A stretch of DNA of 15,752 nucleotides from Nostocoides sp039812405 (GCA_039812405.1 JBDIAL010000069.1:1-15752), one strand, 5' to 3'; positions 7,077-14,273 are shown, numbered from the stretch's first letter. Translations and numbers: made by a program. The notes: generated by a model from the letters alone, not told the origin.

Positions 7077-7961
7077 GTGACCAGCACCCTCCTCGACGTG
7101 GCTCTCGCGTCGGCCGACGGCGTCGAGATCGAGCCGCTCGGGCCGTCGTTCGGCGCCATCGTGCACGGCGTCGACCTGCGGCGGCCCACCGACGCCCAGG
7201 TCGCGGCGGTGCGCGCCGTCCTGATCGACCGCAAGGTCGTCTTCGTGCCGGGGCAGGACCTCGACGACGTCAGCCAGGTCGCCTTCGCCCGCCGGCTCGG
7301 GGAGCCGACCGACGGGCACCCCGTCGCCGACGTCGACGCGGCGCAGCCGGAGATCTACGACATCGACAGCGCCGACCCGGAGTTCTCCTTCAGCGACGTG
7401 TGGCACACCGACGTGACGTTCGTCCCCACCCCGCCGAAGGCGTCCATCCTGCGGGCGGTCCGGCTGCCGGAGACCGGAGGTGACACGAGCTGGGCCGACA
7501 GCCAGCTCGCCTACGAGTCGCTGTCCGAGCCGGTCCGTCGGCTCGTCGACGGGCTCCGCGCGGTCCACGACGGCAGCCGCGAGTGGGGGGCCTACCTGCG
7601 CCGGCGTGGCGGGCGCGGCAACACGTGGGAGGGCCGGGCGATCGAGCACCTCGAGCCCGTGGAGCACCCCGTGGTCCGGGTGCACCCGGAGACGGGGCGG
7701 CGTGGCCTGTTCGTCAACCCCGGCTTCACCTCGCACATCGTCGGGGTGTCGGACGCCGAGAGCCGTGGCCTCCTCGACCTCCTCTATGCCCACCTCACCA
7801 AGCCCGAGCACACGATCCGGCACCGGTGGAGCCTCGGCGACGTGGGGATCTGGGACAACCAGGCGACCTCGCACTATGCGAACCGCGACTACGCCGCCCA
7901 GCGGACGATGCGGCGGGTCACGCTGCGGGGTGAGGTGCCGTTCGGTCCGCCGCCGGTCTGA
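7077..7961 (+). CDS. TauD/TfdA-family Fe(II)/2-oxoglutarate dioxygenase
   Basis: 294-residue enzyme of the TauD/TfdA family, which couples decarboxylation of 2-oxoglutarate to hydroxylation of a small organic substrate, often releasing sulfite or cleaving an ether. The iron site is readable: WHTDVTF gives H110 and D112, and NQATSHYAN gives the distal H266; R276/R280 in the following QRTMRRVTLRG are placed to bind 2-oxoglutarate. Start is GTG 7077, with GAAGGA eight bases upstream; an in-frame ATG at 7041 has no ribosome site and lies in the probable promoter. No sulfonate or sulfate-ester transporter or other sulfur gene is nearby, so the substrate is open. Its 3' end overlaps the convergent HTTM gene by 44 bases. 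Confidence 0.9.
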   Translation: MTSTLLDVALASADGVEIEPLGPSFGAIVHGVDLRRPTDAQVAAVRAVLIDRKVVFVPGQDLDDVSQVAFARRLGEPTDGHPVADVDAAQPEIYDIDSADPEFSFSDVWHTDVTFVPTPPKASILRAVRLPETGGDTSWADSQLAYESLSEPVRRLVDGLRAVHDGSREWGAYLRRRGGRGNTWEGRAIEHLEPVEHPVVRVHPETGRRGLFVNPGFTSHIVGVSDAESRGLLDLLYAHLTKPEHTIRHRWSLGDVGIWDNQATSHYANRDYAAQRTMRRVTLRGEVPFGPPPV

Positions 7962-8808
7962 CCTCGCTGTCGCCGCGTGCCCGCCGGGCCCACCACCACG
8001 GGCCGATCCGCTCCAACGGGGCGAAGGCCGCGAGGCACACGACGAGCGGGAGGAAGTGGATGCCGAGCAGGTAGTAGGTCGACAGGTGGAAGCCGAGCCA
8101 GAAGAGCACGTAGGCCAGCAGCCACCGGCCGCGCAGCCACATCATGACCGGTGAGCACAGCTCGGCGAAGAAGACGATCCACTGCATGGCCCGGCAGACA
8201 CCGGGATGCTGGACCAGCCACGGCGCGATGCCGTTGGGCCGGCGGGTGAGGGCCCAGATGAGGGTGTCGCCGTCGACCCACCGCAGGGTCCACCCGCCGG
8301 AGCGGATCTTGGCCCAGGCGGCGAGGGCATACGTCGAGACGCACGCGGCCTGGATCATCCGGACCGCCCACCCTGCGGCCTGCGACCCCGTCGTCACGTC
8401 GCGGACCGAGGCGCGACCGGCCGTCGGGAGCACGAACAGCGCCACCATGAGCGCGAAGTGGTCGTGGTCGACCTTGGAGTAGGCGAACCCGTTGCTCACC
8501 CAGTCGAGCATGGCGACGGCGCAGACCCACCCCGCGAGCCGGGGCAGCCGACCGGTCGCCGCGACGACGGCGCTCACCATGAGGACGACGAACAGCACCC
8601 GGACGTAGACCGGGTTGGGCGCCGGCATGTGGAGGATGCTGCGGACGTCGAGCCCGGTGTAGAGGGCCTTCGGCACGTCGCCGTGCGGGATGGGGTCGGT
8701 CGTGATGAAGAGGGCGTCGACGATGACGAAGACGTAGACGAGATGGCGCAGCCAGGCGACCCGGGCCGCCGGGATCGGAGGGGCGCAGAATCGGACGAAG
8801 CCGGTCAT
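7918..8808 (-). CDS. HTTM-domain membrane protein
   Basis: 296-residue polytopic membrane protein related to the HTTM family, the fold shared with vitamin K-dependent gamma-carboxylase. ATG 8808-8806 has GAAGGA six bases upstream. Hydrophobic segments are seen at about 16-37, 65-86, 90-104, 116-130, 150-163, 210-225 and 230-260, separated by conserved-looking loops such as AYSKVDHDHF and WVDGDTLIW. Such proteins are often annotated as MFS permeases, but I see no MFS motifs. The start overlaps the stop of the upstream 155-residue membrane protein gene (ATGA), so the two are coupled, and a DCC-family CxxC protein is divergent from them. Recurrent HTTM-DCC pairing suggests a joint membrane or redox task of unknown nature. 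The tail overlaps the dioxygenase gene. Confidence 0.8.
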   Translation of the reverse strand: MTGFVRFCAPPIPAARVAWLRHLVYVFVIVDALFITTDPIPHGDVPKALYTGLDVRSILHMPAPNPVYVRVLFVVLMVSAVVAATGRLPRLAGWVCAVAMLDWVSNGFAYSKVDHDHFALMVALFVLPTAGRASVRDVTTGSQAAGWAVRMIQAACVSTYALAAWAKIRSGGWTLRWVDGDTLIWALTRRPNGIAPWLVQHPGVCRAMQWIVFFAELCSPVMMWLRGRWLLAYVLFWLGFHLSTYYLLGIHFLPLVVCLAAFAPLERIGPWWWARRARGDSEVRPAADRTAPHPAA

Positions 8809-9272
8809 GGCGGGTCCTTCGGATGCTCCGGGTCGACGACGGTCCACGTCGCCAGGGTGGTCGTCGTCATCGTCCGCGCCGGCAGCCGGGTCACGTCGTC
8901 CCGCAGCCAGATCCGCGTGTAGGGCGGGGCGTCCGGGTGGCGGCGGTGGTAGAGGACCGCGATCGCCTGCAGCATGCTCGGCTCGCCGACGAACCGCCCG
9001 AGCTGGCCCTCCAGCTCGGCGCGCTCGAGCCCGAGCGGACGGCCGAGCGGCACCCGGACCACCTGCCCGTCGACCGTCTGCGCCATGAGGTAGCGCGACT
9101 CGATCCGCCCGTGGGTCGGGACCGTGAAGGCGTACTGGTTCATCGGGGCGAACGGCCACCAGCGGTCCGTGCCGACGAAGGTCCCGGCCGTCACGCCGCC
9201 GAGGACGAGTGCCCCGGCGACGAGGCGCAGCGCGAGCCCGGTGCGCGAGAGGGGGGCCGTCGGCCGTTCCAC
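8805..9272 (-). CDS. Single-pass membrane protein, function unknown (HTTM partner)
   Basis: 155-residue protein starting at GTG 9272-9270. CACGAT on the minus strand (9285-9280), seven bases before the start, would give a leaderless transcript. One N-terminal membrane helix (about residues 13-33) is followed by a soluble part, probably outside the cell. That part contains WWPFAPMNQYAF, a segment I recall from uncharacterised actinobacterial proteins, then a charged region (GLERAELEGQLGRF) and WLRDDVTRL. No catalytic motif is recognised. Its stop overlaps the HTTM start by four bases, so they are co-translated. Starts further upstream are possible in frame but would run through the divergent DCC gene's promoter and coding region. 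Confidence 0.7.
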   Translation of the reverse strand: MERPTAPLSRTGLALRLVAGALVLGGVTAGTFVGTDRWWPFAPMNQYAFTVPTHGRIESRYLMAQTVDGQVVRVPLGRPLGLERAELEGQLGRFVGEPSMLQAIAVLYHRRHPDAPPYTRIWLRDDVTRLPARTMTTTTLATWTVVDPEHPKDPP

Positions 9273-9279
9273 GTCGCGA

Positions 9280-9304
9280 ATCGTGCCACGCCGGGTGGCA
9301 GGAT
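9280..9304. promoter_or_regulatory. Divergent leaderless promoters for the HTTM pair and the DCC gene
   Basis: Only 38 bases (9273-9310) separate the two divergent starts. Rightward CAGGAT (9299-9304) is six bases from ATG 9311; leftward CACGAT (9285-9280) is seven bases from GTG 9272. Both fit CANNNT -10 elements of leaderless genes. The -35 region of each would then lie in or beyond the other's start, so the two directions may interfere. Confidence 0.4.
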
Positions 9305-9310
9305 CGAGGG

Positions 9311-9754
9311 ATGGACACTCCCGCCCTGCTCGTCTTCGACGGCGACTGCGGGTTCTGCACGACGAGCGCCCGGTTCGCCCGGCGCTGGGTGGCCGGGGGC
9401 CGGTATGCCGTCCGGCCATGGCAGGAGCTCGACCTCCGGGCGCTGCGACTCACCGTCGCGGACGTGACGACCGCGGCCTGGTTTGTCGGCCCGGAGGTGC
9501 CGGAGGTGCCGGTCGGATCCGGGACGACGGCCGGGTCCGACCTCGCCCGCGAAGCCGATCGGACCCGGGTGTCCGGTGCCGCGGCCGTCGCCGCCGCGCT
9601 GCGACACGGGCGTCTGCCGTGGCGGCCGCTCGGGGCGGTCCTCACCCTGCCCGGGGTCCGGCGGCTCGCCGAGCGGGTCTACCGATGGGTCGCCGCCCAC
9701 CGTTACGCCCTGCCGGGCGGGACGCCGGCCTGCGTCGTGCCGCCACGGGGCTGA
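9311..9754 (+). CDS. DCC-family (DUF393) thiol-disulfide protein
   Basis: 147-residue DCC-family protein. The signature FDGDCGFC gives the D-x-D-C-x2-C motif with Asp10, Asp12, Cys13 and Cys16, a thioredoxin-like redox site; a further Cys lies near the C-terminus (PACVV). There is no signal peptide or membrane helix, so it should act in the cytoplasm, perhaps at the membrane with the HTTM protein encoded on the other side of a 38-base divergent promoter. DCC proteins are named for this motif and their physiological partner is not established. Four residues before the motif are hydrophobic strand, as expected for the start of the fold, which supports ATG 9311. Confidence 0.88.
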   Translation: MDTPALLVFDGDCGFCTTSARFARRWVAGGRYAVRPWQELDLRALRLTVADVTTAAWFVGPEVPEVPVGSGTTAGSDLAREADRTRVSGAAAVAAALRHGRLPWRPLGAVLTLPGVRRLAERVYRWVAAHRYALPGGTPACVVPPRG

Positions 9755-9760
9755 GCCCGC

Positions 9761-9778
9761 GCGCCAGTAGGCTGGCGC
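9761..9778. promoter_or_regulatory. Inverted repeat GCGCCAG-TAGG-CTGGCGC at the pgsA promoter
   Basis: A perfect 7-bp inverted repeat with a four-base loop. It contains TAGGCT (9768-9773), a TANNNT -10 whose transcripts would begin within a few bases of the pgsA ATG at 9783. It may be a binding site for a repressor, a terminator of the DCC gene, or chance in GC-rich DNA. No T-tract follows. Confidence 0.45.
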
Positions 9779-9782
9779 CACC

Positions 9783-10397
9783 ATGCTGAACCGATACGCC
9801 CGCGCCTTCTTCACGAAGCTGCTCACGCCCGTGGCGAAGCTGCTGCTCGGGCTCGGCATCAGCCCCGACATCGTGACGATCGTCGGCACCCTCGGCGTCT
9901 GCTTCGGGGCGCTCGCCTTCTACCCGCGGCACGAGTTCCTCGTCGGGACGATCGTCATCACCTGCTTCGTCTTCTCCGACACCGTCGACGGGATCATGGC
10001 CCGCAGCTCGGGCCGCTCGAGCAGCTGGGGTGCCTACCTCGACTCGACGCTCGACCGGGTCGGCGACGCGGCGGTCTTCGGCGGCCTCGTCCTCTGGTAT
10101 GCCGGCGACGGCCACCAGCCCTACATGGCCGGGCTCGCCCTCGCCTGCCTCATCCTCGGCAGCGTCGTGTCGTATGCCAAGGCCCGGGCCGAGGGACTCG
10201 GCTTCACCGCGAACGTCGGCATCGCCGAGCGCGCCGACCGCCTCGTCGCCGTGCTCGTGACGACCGGGCTCGTCGGGTGGTTCCTGCCCGAGGTCGTCCT
10301 CACCGTCGTCCTCGCCCTCCTCGCCCTCGCGAGCCTGGTGACCGTCGTCCAGCGGATGCTCGCCGTCCGCCGCCAGGCGCTGGCCCCGACCCTCTGA
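9783..10397 (+). CDS. pgsA: Phosphatidylinositol phosphate synthase (CDP-alcohol phosphatidyltransferase)
   Basis: 204-residue membrane enzyme that joins CDP-diacylglycerol with inositol 1-phosphate to make phosphatidylinositol phosphate, the first step toward phosphatidylinositol mannosides. The CDP-alcohol phosphatidyltransferase signature is complete: D66, D69, G70, A73, R74, G83, D87 and D91 in the D-x2-D-G-x2-A-R-x8-G-x3-D-x3-D order. About six hydrophobic segments surround it. The order pgsA-patA-pimA matches mycobacterial Rv2612c-Rv2610c, which supports this substrate over glycerol phosphate. A leaderless-type TAGGCT lies just upstream and there is no Shine-Dalgarno, supporting ATG 9783. 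The gene uses CTC for most leucines (25 CTC, 7 CTG), unlike the sugar operon. Confidence 0.93.
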   Translation: MLNRYARAFFTKLLTPVAKLLLGLGISPDIVTIVGTLGVCFGALAFYPRHEFLVGTIVITCFVFSDTVDGIMARSSGRSSSWGAYLDSTLDRVGDAAVFGGLVLWYAGDGHQPYMAGLALACLILGSVVSYAKARAEGLGFTANVGIAERADRLVAVLVTTGLVGWFLPEVVLTVVLALLALASLVTVVQRMLAVRRQALAPTL

Positions 10398-10403
10398 GCC
10401 GGC

Positions 10404-11417
10404 ATGTCCTCCGACCCCGGGCCCCTCCTCCGCTCGCCGTTCCCGCGGTCGGGCGCCCTCGGCCCGTGGGGCGCCGCCGGGTCGGCCGTCGCCGACGCGG
10501 TGACGACAGGAGGCTTCCGCGCCGGCTGGATGCTCGTGCGGCGGATGCCGGAGCGCACGGCATACGGCCTCTTCGACGCCGCCGCCGAGATGATCCACCT
10601 GCGGGACGGCCGCGACGTCCGGCAGCTGCGGCGCAACTACGCCCGGGTCCGGCCCGAGCTGTCGCCGGGGGAGCTGGAGGCCCTCGTCGTGCGCGGCCTG
10701 CGCTCCTACCTGCGGTACTGGTGCGACGCGTTCCGGCTGCCCGAGCTGTCCCCGGCCGGCATCCGCGCCCGGATGCGCCTCGACAACGACGCGGAGGTCC
10801 GGGCCGTCCTCGCCGACGGCCGCCCGTGGATCGGGTTCCTCGGGCACCTCGGCAACTGGGACATGGCGGGCGCGTGGAGCGAGATCTCCCTCGGGCACGT
10901 CGTGACGGTCGCCGAGCGGCTCAAGCCCGAGGAGGTCTTCGAGGAGTTCCTCCGGTTCCGGGAGGGCCTCGGGATGCGGATCCTGCCGCTGACCGGGGGC
11001 GGGAACGTCTTCGGGGAGCTCCGGTCGATCCTCGCCGAGGGCGGTCCGTTCCTCATGCCGCTGCTCGCCGACCGCGACCTGACCCGCCACGGGGTCCGGG
11101 TGCAGCTGTGCGGGCACGAGGCCTCCGTCGCCGTCGGCCCGGCGGCCCTGTCCGTCACGACGGGGGCCCCGCTGTTCCCCGTGTCCGTCCACTACGAGCG
11201 GGCCCCCGACCTGCGCAGCGGCTGGCGCACCGTCACGACGATCCACGACGAGGTGCGCGACCCCGGGACGGGGACGACCCGCGATCGCGTCGCCGCCATG
11301 TCCCAGGCCTGTGCCGACGCGATCGGCTCGGCGATCCGCCGGCACACCGAGGACTGGCACATGATGCAGCGGGTCTTCACCGCCGACCTCGACGGCCGGC
11401 CACGGGCGGGGACGTGA
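10404..11417 (+). CDS. patA: Phosphatidylinositol mannoside acyltransferase
   Basis: 337-residue peripheral membrane acyltransferase of the HtrB/LpxL family that acylates the mannose of phosphatidylinositol mannosides. The H-x4-D catalytic motif is GHLGNWD (H148, D153); VAERLKPEEV at 169-178, ADRDLTRHG and DWHMMQ are shared with mycobacterial PatA as I remember it. In the ADRDLTR segment Asp223 stands where the mycobacterial enzyme has the catalytic-relay Glu (AERDLTR), a conservative change. It starts six bases after the pgsA stop and has no strong ribosome site, so it is probably coupled to pgsA; the N-terminus is a few residues longer than the mycobacterial one, and a GTG within it is an alternative start. 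Its stop overlaps the pimA start (GTGA). Confidence 0.92.
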   Translation: MSSDPGPLLRSPFPRSGALGPWGAAGSAVADAVTTGGFRAGWMLVRRMPERTAYGLFDAAAEMIHLRDGRDVRQLRRNYARVRPELSPGELEALVVRGLRSYLRYWCDAFRLPELSPAGIRARMRLDNDAEVRAVLADGRPWIGFLGHLGNWDMAGAWSEISLGHVVTVAERLKPEEVFEEFLRFREGLGMRILPLTGGGNVFGELRSILAEGGPFLMPLLADRDLTRHGVRVQLCGHEASVAVGPAALSVTTGAPLFPVSVHYERAPDLRSGWRTVTTIHDEVRDPGTGTTRDRVAAMSQACADAIGSAIRRHTEDWHMMQRVFTADLDGRPRAGT

Positions 11418-12625
11418 GGATCGGCCTCGTCTGCCCGTACTCCTTCGACGTGCCCGGCGGAGTCCAGTTCCACGTCCGCGACCTCGCCGAGCACTTCATC
11501 CGGCAGGGGCACGTCGTGTCGGTCCTCGCCCCGGCGGACGAGGACACGCCGTTGCCGGGCTACGTCGTCGGCTGCGGACGCGCGATCCCGGTGTCCTACA
11601 ACGGGTCGGTGTCGCGGATCAACTTCGGTCCCGTCACGGCGGCCCGCGTCTCGCGGTGGCTCGAGGAGGGCGGCTTCGACGTCGTCCACGTCCACGAGCC
11701 GCTGACGCCGAGCATCTCCGTCCTCGCCCTGCGCGCCTCCGCCGCGCCCGTCGTCGCCACCTTCCACTCCAGCAACCTGCGCTCGCGGGCCCTCCAGGCG
11801 GCATACCCCCTCATCCACCCGCTCATCGAGCGCATCCTCGGCCGGATCGCGGTGTCCGAGGATGCCCGCCGCTACCTCACCTCGCACATCGGCGGCGACG
11901 CCGTCGTCATCCCCAACGGCGTCGAGACCGCCTTCTTCGGCTCGGCGCCGCCCCGGGAGGAGTGGGCCGGGACCGACGAGGCGCCGACCCTGGCCTTCCT
12001 CGGGCGGATCGAGGAGCCGCGCAAGGGACTGCCGGTCCTCGGGGCGGCGATGCCCGCCATCCTGCGCCGGTACCCGCGGGCCCGGCTGTTCGTCGCCGGG
12101 CCCGGCGACGCCGCGGCGGCGGCGGCGCTGCTCACCCCGTCGGTGCGGGAGGCGACGACCTTCCTCGGGCTCGTGAGCGACGAGGACAAGGCCGCGCTCC
12201 TCGCGTCGGTCTCGGCCTACGTCGCCCCGCACACCGGCGGCGAGAGCTTCGGCATCGTCCTCGTCGAGGCGATGGCCGCGGGGGCACCGGTCGTCGCGAG
12301 CGAGCTGCCGGCGTTCGTCCGCGTCCTCGGGCCGGAGCGGGCGGGGGTGACCTTCGGTGTGGAGGACCCGACCGACCTCGCGCGTGCCCTCGGTGACCTC
12401 CTGCAGGACCGGGCGCGCCGGGAGGAGCTGTCCGTGCTCGGGCGGCGGCGGGCCGCCGACTTCGACTGGTCGACGGTCGCCGAGGAGATCATGGCCGTCT
12501 ACGACACGGTCGTCTCCGCCGCACGGGCCGTCGAGGCCATCGACGAGGCGGCGGCGGTCGGGGACGAGGGGTCGCGCCGGTTCGCCCGCTTCCTGCGACG
12601 CCAGCTCGGGCGGGGGGAGCCGTGA
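11414..12625 (+). CDS. pimA: Phosphatidylinositol alpha-mannosyltransferase (GT4)
   Basis: 403-residue GT-B fold glycosyltransferase of family GT4 that transfers mannose from GDP-mannose to phosphatidylinositol at the inner membrane face. Motifs match PimA: the GGVQ loop at 15-18, FHS with H118, the basic GRIEEPRKG (R198, R203, K204) that holds the nucleotide phosphates, and the GT4 ESFGIVLVE motif with E277 and E285. GTG 11414 overlaps the patA stop. The upstream frame is open but antisense-like, and the protein begins with the expected strand RIGLVCPYSF. An Ala/Glu-rich tail after about residue 365 extends beyond the catalytic core. It is translationally coupled with both neighbours. Confidence 0.93.
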   Translation: MRIGLVCPYSFDVPGGVQFHVRDLAEHFIRQGHVVSVLAPADEDTPLPGYVVGCGRAIPVSYNGSVSRINFGPVTAARVSRWLEEGGFDVVHVHEPLTPSISVLALRASAAPVVATFHSSNLRSRALQAAYPLIHPLIERILGRIAVSEDARRYLTSHIGGDAVVIPNGVETAFFGSAPPREEWAGTDEAPTLAFLGRIEEPRKGLPVLGAAMPAILRRYPRARLFVAGPGDAAAAAALLTPSVREATTFLGLVSDEDKAALLASVSAYVAPHTGGESFGIVLVEAMAAGAPVVASELPAFVRVLGPERAGVTFGVEDPTDLARALGDLLQDRARREELSVLGRRRAADFDWSTVAEEIMAVYDTVVSAARAVEAIDEAAAVGDEGSRRFARFLRRQLGRGEP

Positions 12626-13206
12626 CCGACACCGGGATGGTCCTCGTCCTCGTCCTCGTCGTGCTCGTCCTCATCGCGTGGCAGCTGACCTACAACGCCT
12701 CGCGCCTGGACCGCCTGCACACCCGCGTCGAGGGTGCCCTGTCCGCCCTCGACGCCCAGCTCGTGCGCCGCGCCGAGGCGACGCTCGAGCTGGCCAACTC
12801 CGGCGAGCTGGACCCGGCGAGCTCGCTGCTGCTCGCCGCGGCCGCCTCGGGGTCCCTCGAGCGGCATACCGAGCACCCCCTTGCCGACGACCCCCTCGAC
12901 GGGCAGTCGTTCGCCGGCCGCGAGGCGCTCGAGTCCGACCTCAGCGAGGCCCTCGGCGTCGCGCTCACCCCGTCGGTCGTCGCCGGGCTCCGGGCGGACG
13001 AGGGCGTCGGCGCCGCCGCGCTCTCCCGGGTCGCCGCGGCCGGGCGGCGGGTCCAGCTGGCCCGGCGGTTCCACAACAACCTCGCCCTCGATGCCCGGCG
13101 GGTGCGCCGCAAGCGGATGGTGCGCTGGTTCCGGCTGGCCGGGCACGCCGAGATGCCCCAGACCGTCGAGTTCGACGACGCCCTGCCTCCGGCGCTCGAC
13201 CCCTGA
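12622..13206 (+). CDS. LemA-like single-pass membrane protein
   Basis: 194-residue protein, GTG 12622 overlapping the pimA stop (GTGA) with GGGGGGAG just upstream. An N-terminal membrane helix at about 6-22 is made of Val-Leu repeats. The helical region that follows (LDRLHTRVEGALSALDAQL) resembles the start of LemA-family domains, and ARRFHNNLALDARRVRR with a later FRLAGHAEMP resembles the LemA second half. I place it in the LemA-like group on pattern, not on a search. It occupies the position of mycobacterial Rv2609c after pimA, although that gene is described as a Nudix-related membrane protein. A role in envelope or mannoside metabolism is suggested only by co-translation with pimA. Confidence 0.7.
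   Translation: MTDTGMVLVLVLVVLVLIAWQLTYNASRLDRLHTRVEGALSALDAQLVRRAEATLELANSGELDPASSLLLAAAASGSLERHTEHPLADDPLDGQSFAGREALESDLSEALGVALTPSVVAGLRADEGVGAAALSRVAAAGRRVQLARRFHNNLALDARRVRRKRMVRWFRLAGHAEMPQTVEFDDALPPALDP
12640..12657 (+). repeat. Hexanucleotide repeat GTCCTC x3
   Basis: Three perfect copies followed by related GTCGTGCTCGTCCTC encode the Val-Leu membrane helix of the LemA-like protein. The unit is in frame, so slippage would change helix length by two residues without a frameshift. Confidence 0.5.
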
Positions 13207-13218
13207 CCGACGGGGTGC

Positions 13219-13232
13219 GGGCTCGGGAGCCC
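13219..13232 (+). terminator. Short GC hairpin after the LemA-like gene
   Basis: GGGCT (13219-13223), CGGG loop, AGCCC (13228-13232), 12 bases after the stop. There is no T-tract. It could end the pgsA-patA-pimA-lemA transcript, as pdxS appears to have its own promoter. Confidence 0.3.
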
Positions 13233-13275
13233 CCATGGGATGGGAGCGCGTGCGGGGGGAGGGGCGCGCACGGCA

Positions 13276-13281
13276 TAGAAT
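13276..13281 (+). promoter_or_regulatory. Candidate -10 element of pdxS
   Basis: TAGAAT at 13276-13281 lies 40 bases before the pdxS ATG. It stands out in GC-rich surroundings. No convincing -35 is visible. A weak GGTG-N7-CACC dyad (13283-13297) follows. Confidence 0.4.
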
Positions 13282-13321
13282 CGGTGGACACGACACCATC
13301 CCTTCGCGGCACAGGAAACCC

Positions 13322-14233
13322 ATGAGCGACAGCACGACCCCCACCATCCACGCCACCACCGGGACCCACCGCGTCAAGCGCGGCATGGCCGAGATGCTGA
13401 AGGGCGGCGTCATCATGGACGTCGTCACGCCCGAGCAGGCCCGGATCGCCGAGGATGCCGGCGCCGTCGCCGTCATGGCCCTCGAGCGCGTGCCGGCCGA
13501 CATCCGGGCCCAGGGCGGCGTCTCGCGGATGTCCGACCCCGACATGATCGACGGCATCGTCTCGACCGTCTCGATCCCCGTCATGGCCAAGGCGCGCATC
13601 GGCCACTTCGTCGAGGCCCAGGTGCTGCAGAGCCTCGGGGTCGACTACATCGACGAGTCGGAGGTCCTCACCCCGGCCGACTACGAGAACCACATCGACA
13701 AGTGGGCCTTCACCGTCCCCTTCGTCTGCGGGGCGACCAACCTCGGCGAGGCCCTCCGCCGGATCACCGAGGGCGCCGCCATGATCCGCTCGAAGGGCGA
13801 GGCCGGCACCGGCGACGTCTCCAACGCGACGACGCACATGCGCCGGATCCGCCAGGAGATCCGCCGGCTCACGAGCCTCCCCGAGGACGAGCTCTACGTC
13901 GCGGCCAAGGAGCTCCAGGCGCCGTACGAGCTGGTCAAGGAGATCGCCGAGGCCGGCAAGCTGCCCGTCGTCCTGTTCACCGCCGGCGGCATCGCGACCC
14001 CGGCCGATGCGGCGATGATGATGCAGCTCGGCGCCGAGGGCGTGTTCGTCGGCTCGGGCATCTTCAAGTCCGGCAACCCCGCCCAGCGGGCCGAGGCCAT
14101 CGTCAAGGCGACGACGTTCTACGACGACCCCGACGTCATCGCCAAGGTCTCCCGTGGGCTCGGCGAGGCCATGGTCGGCATCAACGTCGAGGAGATCCCG
14201 CAGCCGCACCGGCTCGCCGAGCGCGGCTGGTAG
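13322..14233 (+). CDS. pdxS: Pyridoxal 5'-phosphate synthase subunit PdxS
   Basis: 303-residue (beta/alpha)8 synthase subunit of the DXP-independent vitamin B6 pathway. It condenses ribose 5-phosphate, glyceraldehyde 3-phosphate and ammonia (from PdxT) into PLP, in a dodecamer. Family motifs are present throughout: GGVIMDV near 28-34 with the Schiff-base region, VMALERVPADIR, MAKARIGHFVEAQ with the catalytic lysine, YIDESEVLTPAD and FTAGGIATPADAA with the phosphate-binding loop. AGGAAA five bases or so before ATG 13322 sets the start. pdxT lies about 870 bases downstream, separated by a toxin-antitoxin pair, so the two subunits are not in one uninterrupted operon here. Confidence 0.96.
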   Translation: MSDSTTPTIHATTGTHRVKRGMAEMLKGGVIMDVVTPEQARIAEDAGAVAVMALERVPADIRAQGGVSRMSDPDMIDGIVSTVSIPVMAKARIGHFVEAQVLQSLGVDYIDESEVLTPADYENHIDKWAFTVPFVCGATNLGEALRRITEGAAMIRSKGEAGTGDVSNATTHMRRIRQEIRRLTSLPEDELYVAAKELQAPYELVKEIAEAGKLPVVLFTAGGIATPADAAMMMQLGAEGVFVGSGIFKSGNPAQRAEAIVKATTFYDDPDVIAKVSRGLGEAMVGINVEEIPQPHRLAERGW

Positions 14234-14273
14234 CCGGCTCCTGGTCGGCCGCATCGCCGTCCACCCCTTGGCT

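Noticed and set aside
9642..11360. 572-codon leftward open frame opposite pgsA and patA
   Set aside because: Same shadow effect; no recognisable domain, no ribosome site, and both sense genes have full motifs.
13283..13297. GGTG-N7-CACC dyad as a PdxR-type (MocR) operator for pdxS
   Set aside because: The match to known PdxR sites is only a few bases and no MocR gene is in the window.
12965..14254. 429-codon leftward open frame opposite pdxS
   Set aside because: Antisense to highly conserved pdxS and low complexity.
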